Positions 11,601 to 23,600 of a stretch of DNA of 64,000 bases are shown here, one piece after another; position 1 is the stretch's first letter; each line of letters opens with the position of its first letter. A program made the position numbers and the translations under genes. The stretch is from Monarcha castaneiventris obscurior. Its lineage: Eukaryota; Chordata; Aves; Passeriformes; Monarchidae. The stretch lies in contig JAMPIT010000258.1 in NCBI GenBank assembly GCA_026261815.1, forward strand, positions 14,871,501 through 14,935,500, given 5' to 3'. Below the pieces are notes generated by a model. It worked only from the letters and a program-made list of their open reading frames with translations. It was not told the DNA's origin and made no database searches.

Positions 11601-14600
11601 TCAACTTTTGAATTAATAGATATGCTAGTGTAAATATTTACTGCAATAACTATTGCATAAGTTATGACAAAATATAGCAGTTCTAAAATTTGAAGGCTGC
11701 AATTTGAAGTGACATAGTAAGCTAGGGTTTATTAGTAAAGGTAAATCATACACTGCTAACACTTCTCTAATGCCAAGTAGATAAATTCTTTATCACAGAG
11801 ATGTTTGAAGTATTACTTAGGAAGTGTGTTGCATCTTTTAGTTCCAGAAGAACAGTATTTCAAAAATAAACCAACTAATCCTGTGGGAAGGATGCAGTAG
11901 AACTTGCAGACTATTCTAGCTCAAATTTCTACTTCTGTCAAGGCCAGAGGGAATAGTCATCTTTTTCATTCAATTCAGTATTTGTAATATCTATTAGACT
12001 TTTTCAGAAACTTGTAAGCTTAGAATATTGAAGCACTAACTGGAGGCTAGTGGAAGTGTATAAAGAAGTTTCATTGCAAGGATAATATATGGTAGTATCT
12101 CAGTTCTGCCCACCAGTCCATTTTCTGATGGCTAAAAATACTCAGTGTTGAGCAGTGGTCTTTATGAATGTAACTTCAGCTGTTTGGTGGCCTGCTTGGG
12201 AGGAGGATCACATGCTGCAGAGAGCTGCTTTTGGTGGTTGTTAATGGAGTGACCCTGTCTGGGGGAGGAAAAATGAGTTTCAGTCGTGTTTATAATTGTA
12301 CCTATAGATCAGACCCATCTAATAGTCCAATAATTTAGATTACTTTTCTGTTCTTTTGTGATTTAGTAAAGCATAAATATTATGGCTTGAGTAAAGGAAA
12401 CAAATAAGTTTTGACTCTTTGTGATTCACCCTTGTCAGGGAATGCACTGGTACCCATAATTGTCTGTTTTAGATTAATTTTTGTGACCTTCACGAGAGAG
12501 TAGTTAATTAATCCACTGCTGTTGGAAGTTGTCTAATTAACAAGTAGTATTAAAGTGGCAGGTTTGTTCACTGGAAAGCTTCTTGGTGGTTGAGTGTACT
12601 ATGGCAGGCTGAAATTAGTTCATAGCGACTGTATAAATAAATCCAGCTAGATGGGAAATGAAAGCAGTTGGTCAGAGAAATTTGGTATTGTGTCTGAGGA
12701 ATTTGCTTTTTCGATTACAGAGTCCCTGTTCAGGTGTGTGAGACCTTTCCCCCTAAGAAGCTCACTGTGGCTTAGTATTATGAGAGATGGGTTGTAACGC
12801 TCACATAGTCTCGACAAGTTTTTCTGATAATTTCGTTGCTCAAACTAAGAAAATATGGGAATACGAAATGAAAAATTTTTTAGTATCTTTTAATGGTTTC
12901 TTTCAGAGTGTTTCAAGGGAGCATGGGGCATGGGAAAGAGGGTATAATTTCTGGGGCTATCAAACTTTCAGAATATCTTAATAGGGAACTTAACAGTAGC
13001 TGTTGAACTTAATTCCTCCACTGCTAACTCTAGTGAACAATTCTGATGTTTTTTCTGGAGGTGGAACAAATGACTGGTTTTTTTAAGGAGAGGTGTTCTG
13101 TTATTGCTCTTACTGTGAAGACTTCTGATAAAATTCTGAAAAGCTGTATAACTATGCTAAAGGAGAAGAAAAGTATAATTTTTTGCTTTCCCAGGTGGCT
13201 CAAACACTTGAACATGGCATGGCAAACATGGAATACGGTCAGTTTCCAAGAGCAGGATCTTCAGTTTAACATTGTTCACTTAATGTTGAGTTTAATGGCT
13301 GGATTTTGAAATTCTTTTTTTGTTTGTTTGTTTCCCTTTCTGACTTGTGCTTCAATGGCAGTAATTATTTCAAATAAACATTTTTTAGATGCCAGAATAG
13401 AAGAATTTGTCTATGAGAAGCTGGACCGCAAAGCACCAAGTCGCATGAATAATCCAGAGTTACTAGGCCAGTATATGATTGATGCTGGGAATGAATTTGG
13501 CCCAGGAACAGCCTATGGTAAGAAGTAAAATACAGATACTAGCTTTTTTAACAATATAAAATTATATTTCTTGTCTTCCTCTAGATAAAACAATGTAATG
13601 ACATTTGTATCAGTTTGAGTTGACTTGCTGTATAACTGAGCTTTGGGAGATCAGTGGTGAGGTTTCTATCCAAATCTAGAAACAGAACCTGTGATTGGAA
13701 TGGTATCCATCTTCATGGATGGATAATTATCTTACCAGAACAACTAATTTTGGAGTTTAGTTTCCTTGTGAAAGGAACACATCTGCACATTTGACAGCAT
13801 TTATTAATTTTATTTGTTGTTTGGAGTGAAAATGTTACCTGAAATTAGCTTCTGTAGTAAGAAGCCTTTAACTGTACAGTATTCCTGCTTTCCTTACTGT
13901 ATAATATTTTGATAAGGATAATAGTGTGGAACACAGTCTAAATTTTATTCCTTCTCTAGTAAATTTATATACCTATGACAGGATGGTTGGTGGTATTATC
14001 TCTAATATTTTTACAGTGCTGTTAATTAAAAAGTATAATTTTAATGTTCTCTGCAGCTCTTAAAGTTGCTGATAAATTCAGCTGTAAATTTAATTTAACT
14101 GAAAAATGCAGGTGTCTGTATATATTAAAGTATGCAAAGTGTGATAGTTAAGTCTCTTCAGTTCTTTCTTCAAAATTACAGTGGGAGGGAAAACTTCTGT
14201 GAAGAATGAGTTCCTTATATCTGTAAATAATGATGTTCCAAAAAAGGAAAATCCAATTAAATAAATGTTTTATAGAATTCTTATGGATACAAATTCAATA
14301 ATGGCAAGCTTTGTTCTGCTTACTTCCACATGATTTTATGTATCTGTGGCCTTCCTTCTGATCATCAGCCTCAAGTCTTGCTTTTTAACATCAAATAGAT
14401 TTGTACTTACAGACATACTGTCCCTTAAGTTGCAGAATTTTTTGAATTCAGGCAAATAATATAAACTGTTAGCATAAAGATAGGTACACTGTTAGGGTTT
14501 TGTGTGGTGTCATAAAATCATAGTTCTCTGAACACTTAATGTCCTTTCTAACTAAGCAGTGTCAGCCTGTTGAAATTCCTTTTGATGCACTAACTTCAGT

Positions 14601-17600
14601 TTCAATACTTAACTTGCCAGCTAAATTTCAGAGTATTGTTTGGTTAATGTACCAATGCATATTTAGAAGTTTGAGTAGATGGGGACGAGGAAAAGCACAT
14701 TATTTTCCAGCTTCTAAATAAGCTTTTTCCTTGCTACCAACTACTCCTGTCTTAAGAATGTTGTATGGGAGAGGAAGTTGTTGGATGAAAATAAGTAAGT
14801 ATGATACACAGTTCTGAAATAGGTGTTCAGCATGGACTTGACATAATTAGTGCCATTTCTACAATGTGGTCTCATTGAAATCTTGCCTTGTCCTGTGATT
14901 GTTCATAATAAAAATGGTTTGGCTTGGTGTTTGTGTGGTTGTTTATTTTGGTGTGAGGTTTTTGCTTGTTTTTATGTTTGGTTTTTTTGGTGTTTGGTTT
15001 GTTTTGGAGGGTTTTTTTGTACATTTTTTTTTTCTTTTGAAGCCCTTGTCATGGCATTGGATTATCTTTCAAACTGCTGGCCTAAACTTTCCTGACTGTA
15101 GCAACCTGTTTTGTTAACCTCCTGCCTGAACCATGTGATTAACATATTTTTCCCTTTGCAGGAAATGCACTCATTAAATGTGGAGAAACACAAAAGCGAA
15201 TTGGGACAGCAGACAGAGAACTAATTCAAACTTCTGCTATAAACTTTCTCACTCCCCTAAGAAACTTTATTGAAGGAGACTACAAGACTATTACTGTAAG
15301 TTGAATTGTATATTCTTCAGTATTTTACACCAATTGTAACTGTCAATCTTCAAAAGGTAGTAGTAGATAGTGGCACATTATTACTTTCCTCAGGATAATA
15401 TAGAAAAATTCAAGTGAAATTTGTGCCTTTGGTGTATTTTCTGTTCTTTTGCCAAGGTAAAAACAATCTAATGATGAAAACATTTGGTTGGTATTGTTCT
15501 ATTAGAAGTATGCATATTGAGTATAAACTGTGTGAGAATAATTAGGATCTAATTCTCTCTCTCTTCTACTGAAGAACTTTTTTTCATATGATACTTTGTT
15601 AAAAACATTTCCAAGTCTTTTGCTTGTGAGTGTGTGTGCCCATTCTCACAAACTAACCTAACTCGCTTTCAGAAAGAACGGAAACTGTTACAAAATAAAA
15701 GGCTGGATTTGGATGCTGCAAAAACCAGACTGAAGAAGGCAAAAGTTGCAGAAGCTCGAGCTGCAGTAAGTAGAGGTTTTTTTTTTTTAGTTTGTCCATA
15801 ACTTTCAGACTTACTGATGGGTATTTATCAGCTTGACTGCTTGGTTGTGTTTCCAGTCCTAGCTTCTTACCCTGGTTGTTTTTCTAGATACTTTTGTAAG
15901 AAATGCCTTAGTGGAGCTCAAGCGAATGGAAGCGAGTTACTGATCAAGGTGTTAGTCCTCTACTTTTACATACTCCATCAAGCTGAACTTATTTATTCTC
16001 TTCTTGCCCTATACTAGATGAGCCTATACTGCTAAAAATTACTTGCTACAACCTGCCAATATGGGTTTAAATACAAATACTTGAATCTCTGCAATGTGGA
16101 AGCATATGTATAATTGCTTTCAACTGATAAACCTATCTATACTTAACTTCTCTATGTCAAAAATATTTGTGGTTTCTCTTTATCTGTTGCTTACTATTTC
16201 ATACCACCAAACAGAGGTGAGACTTTTTAATTCACATCACTTAACCATTCTGATTCCCTCAAAAAATGCTTGCTCAAGGAGATTAAATTCGAACAAAAAA
16301 GTTACTGCTTTTTAAACTCTTAAAATGCTCTAAATGAAGGAATAGACTGTTGATTGTATGTAGTTTCATCAGGATATATTTATATCAGGATATATTTATA
16401 TTTACATAGCTGTCTTTTTGACTGCATTCCTAAAAGTGCAGCAGTTAATGATGGACAGTGAAGTGATTTTTCCTATAAGGATTAATACAGTCGGGGTCAT
16501 GCAAATAAAGAAGTCCAGACAATTGAAATACACAGGGACAGTGTACATGATGGAGAGGGAGAAGAAGGACTGTCAGATTTTGCTGGCTTTTCCAAATGGA
16601 CATTTGTCCTGAAAGATCTCAGAGGCATCATATTGAAATTTGGTGATAAAGTGTGTCACATCTTTGGGATCGCAATCCATCTAAAAACCAGCATAATCTC
16701 TACCTGACAGATCTGCTCTTGTGTCTCAATCCATGTCATGCACACTGTGTATTTAAAATGTCTGTTTTTTAAGTCTGTGCAGGTATTTTCCCTTACGTAA
16801 ATTCTATACAAAAAGAGTTACTTCTCTATTTGTCAAGCTTTCTTAATTTGTAAGACTAACAATGGAGAAGAGAGAACGGTTTTGATCAGCAAGTAGTGCA
16901 ATTTTGAAACAATAGATAGAGGACCATTGGAGAGTAAACTATTCCTTTGCTTGACTTTGTTCAGAGTTAAGTTAGAAAAAAAAATGTTTTTATTATTAGC
17001 TTCCTTTGTGGTGTGGTAGCAGGTATGTACCTTATGTTCTAAAGCAATGAAAAGACCATAAGGAGTTGTTCCCCTTGAGCCTAGTATTAAAATAGTACAT
17101 GTATATTAGACTTAAGTTTTAGTTCCATCACCAGTGCAATCAGCCAATTGCTGCTGCTACTACTTGATCCTAAGTATTCATACAGCAAGTGTGCAGTTTT
17201 ATGCACAAGTAATTTAGTGCTGGAAGAGCATGAAACTCTAAACCTCTTCACTGTTTTGCCTACACTTTAATTTTAATCACATTTTGACAGTAGTGTGTGT
17301 GTTAAAGAAGTATCAGAATGTAGAATTCCAGCAGAAATAAAAAAAATTGCTCCTCTACTTTATCCTCTGCAATAAAGAAGTGAGAACTAACCTGCATGTA
17401 GGTGTGATGCAAATGGGTCATATTCTGCTGGCTCCCTGGTTTATAAAGGAAGAAACCTAACAAACAGGGCTGGACTGATAGGTTAGTGTAGTGTATTGAG
17501 TTATGATGCAAATTTTTATGTTTTACTATTTTCTTTGACAAGTTAAAGTGATAAATTTTATCTACATATGATTACATAATTTTATAACTGGGAAAAATAA

Positions 17601-20600
17601 TATTTGAAAATTACTTGTCCCATGCTTACTGTACAACTGCAACAGCTTAGATCAGTGTTTAAAATCAAAATTTAAACTATTTTATCTATATTCACTTCAC
17701 AGTGTTGGTTAGCTTAAACTTGCAGTGCTTTGTGCTGATAATCTTATTTACCTGCTATATCACAGTGTTGTAACTTGCTTTTGTTTTTTATCTGTACATT
17801 TAAGCAACTAAACACCTCTCAGCCTGAAGAGAATAACATTATGGTAAATGTCTCTTACATGCTCAACTTGCTGCATGTAAAATGGCTAAAGGTTTGTTGG
17901 CCTCCTGTGTTCATTCATTTTCCTGTCAAATGTTTCCTCTTGCTATCCAGCTCATTTTGGTCTTGTTTCAGATGTTTTCCATTCTAAAATGGATTGGTAT
18001 AATGCACTAAATACACTTATGTCAATACAGCATTGGATGTTTTTTTTATCAGATTGTTTCTGATAATTTGAAATATACAGTATTATATTTTAATTTCTGT
18101 GATTTTATGAATGTAAACTTAGGATACAAAGAAGTTAATTTTGCAATTCTGAAATAATTTTCAGCTATTGGAGGAAAGGAATTATTTCATTTTCCTATCT
18201 TTTTAATGTGAGTACAAGTGAATTATGTGGAACAGCCAGGAATATATAGAAATTATTCCCTTCAAGCAGTGTGTTACAAAGAACTGCAACTGAACTCCAG
18301 TAATGTCACAGGAGTTACTGGCTTAACTTAGAGTACAATATATCCTAAACTTGTTGCAAGGACTCCTTAGTGCAGCTGGTTTTAGCACCATAGTTGTGAA
18401 AGTGGAAGAGAAAGGGATCAATTAGCTGTGTACTGCATAGACTGTGCTGTCCAGCCTGTTCTGGTTGGGCTTTGGATCTGCACAGCATATTGGGTCTCAT
18501 CTCAATTTAGTATTCCAGACTTCTCAGCTGTGATCAGATAAATAAAGGAGCAAATAAACTTGTTTGTTACAGCTTGCTCCTGCAACCTTTATACACATTT
18601 CTTCCTACTCCTGATTGTGTCATCTTAAAATGGCAGAAGATGAAGGTTAAAGAAGAACCACATTGCAAGAGGGAATTGGGAGAGCAAGCTGAGTAATTAA
18701 CTTTTAGACTAAATCCCTTGCAGTTCTATGATTTTGCTATGCTGCTTGCTACTACTCTAATACTCAATTTGAGATACTTCTGTAGCATTTTTAATTAAAT
18801 TTGGGTTTCAGTAAAAGTGCTTGTGAAATAGAAAACTTGTAATGAAATTAGCAAGAGAAAGCATTCATCTGTTTCAGTGTAAAAATGAGAATAGCTTTCC
18901 ATAGTTTTCCATTATTATAACACATTAAGGTAACTTAAGTTCCTCCTAAGGTAATTTAGTTTGTCTGATTCATGTCATTTTTTTAAAGTAGTTATGTCCT
19001 GTGCTGTAATAGCTTGTTTTAAGCAGATTCTTGTAATATATGAGTTCTACTAGTCATGCTCTCTTCAGTATCTGACTTGTTTCATAGATGTAGTGCTATC
19101 CATATTCATTATAGATTCATTGTATATGAAGGGCATTAGGCAATTGACTTGTAGCACTCCTCAAATCCCTGTAAAGTTCTCAGGACAGAAAAGTAGTTAA
19201 AAGCCAAAGTGTGATTACATACTGTATGGAGTACCACCAATGTCTAAGTTTGTATGTTTTTATTTTTTCCTCCCCCACTCTTAATGCTGACTAGATATGG
19301 GCTGAGGAAGTGACGAAAGTAAGTAAACAATTTAAAAATTTCAGAATTCTGAAATCATAACTTCTGCTGGTCTGCTGTAATAAAGGATATTACATGTTGT
19401 TAATTTCAGTCTGATGCTGGCAGCCTGATGTATTACATCAGAATACACTGGGCCCCTCCAGTGCCTTTCAGGTTGCAGTGGCAAAACAATGCCTGGGGCT
19501 TGTTGTATAGTGAGCTGTTTCTGGCTGTCACTTAGTACCAGTACCGTTTGATTCTCATGTGACAAGATACAATAGAAAGACAACTACAGGACTTCTCTCA
19601 ACATTTACTGGTATGGTATCCTGTTAAGAACAAGCTTATTTGAGAATTTTCAGAAATACTTGGGTCTAGTAATCTAAACTCTCCTGAAAACAGTGATCTT
19701 CAAGTTTTACCCAGGACATGGAACACCCCACCCTTCTTCCCAGTGTCTGTAGATCTTCAGCAGCTGAAGTTAGGGGGGCTAGGCACATCTGAAAATTCCA
19801 CCTGGACTGAAAGGTAGTTTATAAACTTAGCATTAGCCTTGGGATGGGGGTTGCAGCCTTCTCTGCCATGCCATCCCTTGCACAGGGATAAATTCAGAGG
19901 AGCTAATAATGGAATTTTAGGCAGTAGCTACTCCGGTGCCATGAAAGGGCTGTTCTTAGGCTCATTGGCTCTGCCAAACCAGGATTGGCAACAGGCTGTG
20001 AGGGGGTGTGCTAACAGTGAAGGAGAGATTTCTTAGTGGGTTTCTGTAGAGGAGGGGTAATTAAAATTTAATCAATAGAAGCAGAGCAGGGGCTTTGGGG
20101 TATGGTTTTAAAGGGGAACTAGCTAGGCAGCTGTGGGAGTTGTAGGGAGAAGCTGGGATATGCAGCTTCAAGTGAAATCTTGGGAGTTGTGGGAGTTGCT
20201 CTTCCAACTTTCTGTGAGTTATAGTGCAAACAGGTGAGTATGAGTGTGAGTTCAGAGGGAAGGAGGCATTTAAAGTAAAAGGAGGGTTAACTGTAAAAGG
20301 AGCCTTAGGTCAACTTGGATCCCAAAGTTTGAGAATTATTAATTAAGTAAAGTAACGTTTGGAAGCAGCAAACCTGTCTGCATACTTGGTCCTATTTTGG
20401 GGGAGAAAATGACAGGAAAAGAATACTGCTGTAATGAAAACTCATCTTGAAGCTATTTGCTTTCCAGAGGCAAGGACAAGCAATTTTAAGGATAGTGAAA
20501 TTTAACAGATTGTGTCTCAGAAAGAAGAAATAGTACAAAGTGCTTAACTACAGCATAAAGAAGACTAGAAACTTTAGCTCTTGTAATAAATTATGTAATT

Positions 20601-23600
20601 CAAGGTTCGCTTTTTTATTTAGTATATAAATAGCAGAGACAATTGAGAAGAAACTACGACATTATGTACTGCCGAGGGAGCAGTAATCCATCCACATTTC
20701 TAAAGGCAATCTGTCCTCCTGTGTTTGAGAGTTGGAGGAGGAGAATCATAAAAGTTTTCAAGTTAAATACAAGAGGCTTCCCATCAAAGATTTCAGACCA
20801 TCTAGTCATCTTTGGATCAATTAGAGGTTGTGGGTTTTTTTGAGTTAGAATAAAAGATGTGCATGGTGACAATGACAAACTTTCTTCAGTTCAGCTTCCT
20901 CTAACTCTGCATTTCATAAGGAATATTAAATACTAGGCACAGCAATATATCTACTACCAGTGTTTTACTAAAAGCATGTCTAGTAGAACAACATTAGGAA
21001 GGTGATTTTTTTTTCGTGTGCTTTTTTGTGTGTTGTCCCTTTGCTGCAGGATTTCTGAGAGGTCCTGTACTCCTCTGTGAAATCTGGGGAGATTATTTAC
21101 GTATGAATACTCAGATTCAAAGCCTGGGCTCATATTCTGAAGTTGCAGAGCAAGTACCATTTTGAGGGATCTTCATGAGACATACCTAGTGAGGCCTTTT
21201 GATGGTCATAAAAACACAATACAACTGCAGCTGGAAAGTTTAGTCTTATGTTTTTGAGCTCTTCACTCTATTCAGAAACAAAGGTGATGAGGCCATAAAC
21301 TGCCCAGATTAAAGTCAGCTGGTTTTCACCTTTATCCTAAAGTGTAGAATAGATACGCTGTCCTGCTACTGTTCACCTAGCAGTACTGAAAATAGGGGTG
21401 GGCAAAACTGATTAAACACATTGTCACATAATTCAGTTCATGTAAATCTATAAAACCAGTACATTGGGCTTTTGTAAATACATTTCAAGTCACTCTGTAC
21501 TGGCTATGTTAATATGTGTTACCACATTACTTGCTTTTCCTTTGCTTACAGAAAGTAGTTGATTTGCTAGAACGTTGTTGAAACAAATATCATTATTTTA
21601 TATTTCTTGTAAGTTCCTATTCTCATGTATTTACTTACCTGACAGTGAGACAGAAATACATTAGCAACTGCTGACTTCAGAGAAGCAAGAGACGAAACTA
21701 TTTCTCCCCAGATAAAAGATTTACTTACTGTTTTGATGGTTTTTAAAAGAAAATGAAGATGCTGCTTTTCTTCCCCTCTTGGCTATTAGATTAGCTTTTT
21801 TCATCTCTTTGTTCTTTTATTTCTCTCAAAGACTGACAGATGGATTTCACTGATACTAATTCAGATTTAATCAGAAAATTCCAAGCAAAGATTCTTTCCT
21901 CAACAAACTTTGAAAATCTATTTAGTTTGGAACTTGATACAAGCGCTGCTATCTCAGTTTCAAGTAAGAAGCACTCAGTTCTCTCTAGCTGCTTCCTCAC
22001 TTTTCAGTTACTGTGTAAGCCCTTCCGGCTGCAGATGGAAATAGATTTCTTAGGTAACTGTGTCATTCTTCTGTGCTCTTCTCTCAGATTCCATGTGACT
22101 TTCATGCTGATTAACATTAGTTGAATGCAAGAACAGAATGTTTGCAAGCACATACGGTGCTTTTGAAACCAGTGTTTTACTGGTATCACCTCATTAATTT
22201 TCCTGAAAATATATTTCCTCCTTTGTTGAAAATAGTAACTGATGCTAATGTAGATTTTTTGCCCTTCGGTTATATTCATTTAGTGCCTTGTTTCTAGAAA
22301 CAAACCCAAGGGCAAAAAGTCTACATTAAATCCAAGATGCAGCAGTTACTATTTTCAACAAAGGAGGAAAAGGTAATCCAGATTCCAGGCTGAGGACATT
22401 CTGTCTTGGAACAATGAGTCTTAGATATTAGGGCACATATTCTGTATATGTGTGCTTAGTGTACTTTTTTTCTTTACCCCTATTTCCACCCACCCCACCC
22501 CCCCCGCCCCACCAAAGTACTCTTAAGTAATTTTGGCTGTGCTAGATTGAAGTAATCTAAAACCACTGTAACACTTGATACCTTACTTTAAAATTGTTGA
22601 GAACTATATATATAGTTTTATATAGTGTATAGTGTATATATATAATCCCTATATATAGGGAATAAATTTGAATTACTGAAATGTGAAACTTGTATTACAT
22701 CATTTTAATAGAAATTTTACTCTAATTGTAACACCAAGTATTAGGATATTTAGTGTAGTTCAGATTTCTTTTCAAAGACTCCTTGATTTCAAGCTCCAGA
22801 AATAGTTGTAGTAGTTCAGTGGCCAGTATAAGACATTAAATTATGAGACATCCTGATAAAACTTAACATCAAAGATTTATGTACAGCTGATTGCTGTGCA
22901 GTAACCTAGCAAAAATAATGTGAGATTTACCCTGAATTATTTCATCAGAGACCTGTTAAGTTGATGTACAGGAAAAACTTATAATGTTCTTGGCTGCCAC
23001 TAGTATGTTGACAAGACCCCTGGTACAGACATGATTATGCCAGTGAACACTTGGTTTGTTATTGGGAGAGGTGGGTTAATACTGCTGGCAAAGAAATGCC
23101 TTTCTTTTGCATATGTAGTAGGTGTCTGATAATAAAACTGCTTGCTGTGTGCACAGGGCCTCAACATTTCTGAACCCAGAATGCAATTACTATTCTTGCC
23201 TGGTAAAGATCTGCAAAGAAAAAGCGCATTTCAAACACCTAAGCTTGTGATTAATGCATTTGTGAGCAGTTCTGCATCAAGTGGGACTGCTGCAGAGGGC
23301 AGGTGTAGCACAGAGCATTGTAGCAGTACCTGATGTGCATTCTTACTTTCAGTCTGAACAGGAAGTGCGAATTACTCAGAGTGAATTTGACCGTCAAGCA
23401 GAGATTACCAGACTGCTGCTGGAAGGAATCAGCAGCACACATGTGAGTACCCAAAGGGTGTTGAGGGGCAAAATCAATATGAGGGCACCTTCTAAAAATA
23501 GCTTCAGTAAACTACCTGGGAACTCTAGTCTGTGAGTTTTCACTTCAGTGCATTAAAGCATCAAACCACAAGGATTTTTTTTTTCAATTCTAATTTAGTA

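Larger units (their letters stand above)
15766..23352 (+). other. SH3GLB1: SH3GLB1 intron 5 (7.6 kb, hosts alternative exons and a hairpin)
   Basis: The longest intron of the gene. It carries two short alternative exons (17805-17843/17891 and 19295-19318), a long inverted repeat (22214-22370), a C-rich tract (22477-22513) and a TA-rich palindromic run (22606-22660). The remaining sequence is AT-rich and I see no other gene. Open frames such as 15817-16017, 21840-22124 and 22004-22279 have no family resemblance. Confidence 0.8.

Noticed and set aside
14850..15117. Phe/Val/Trp-rich open frames suggesting a membrane peptide
   Set aside because: They are produced by a T/G-rich simple tract in SH3GLB1 intron 3, just upstream of exon 4.
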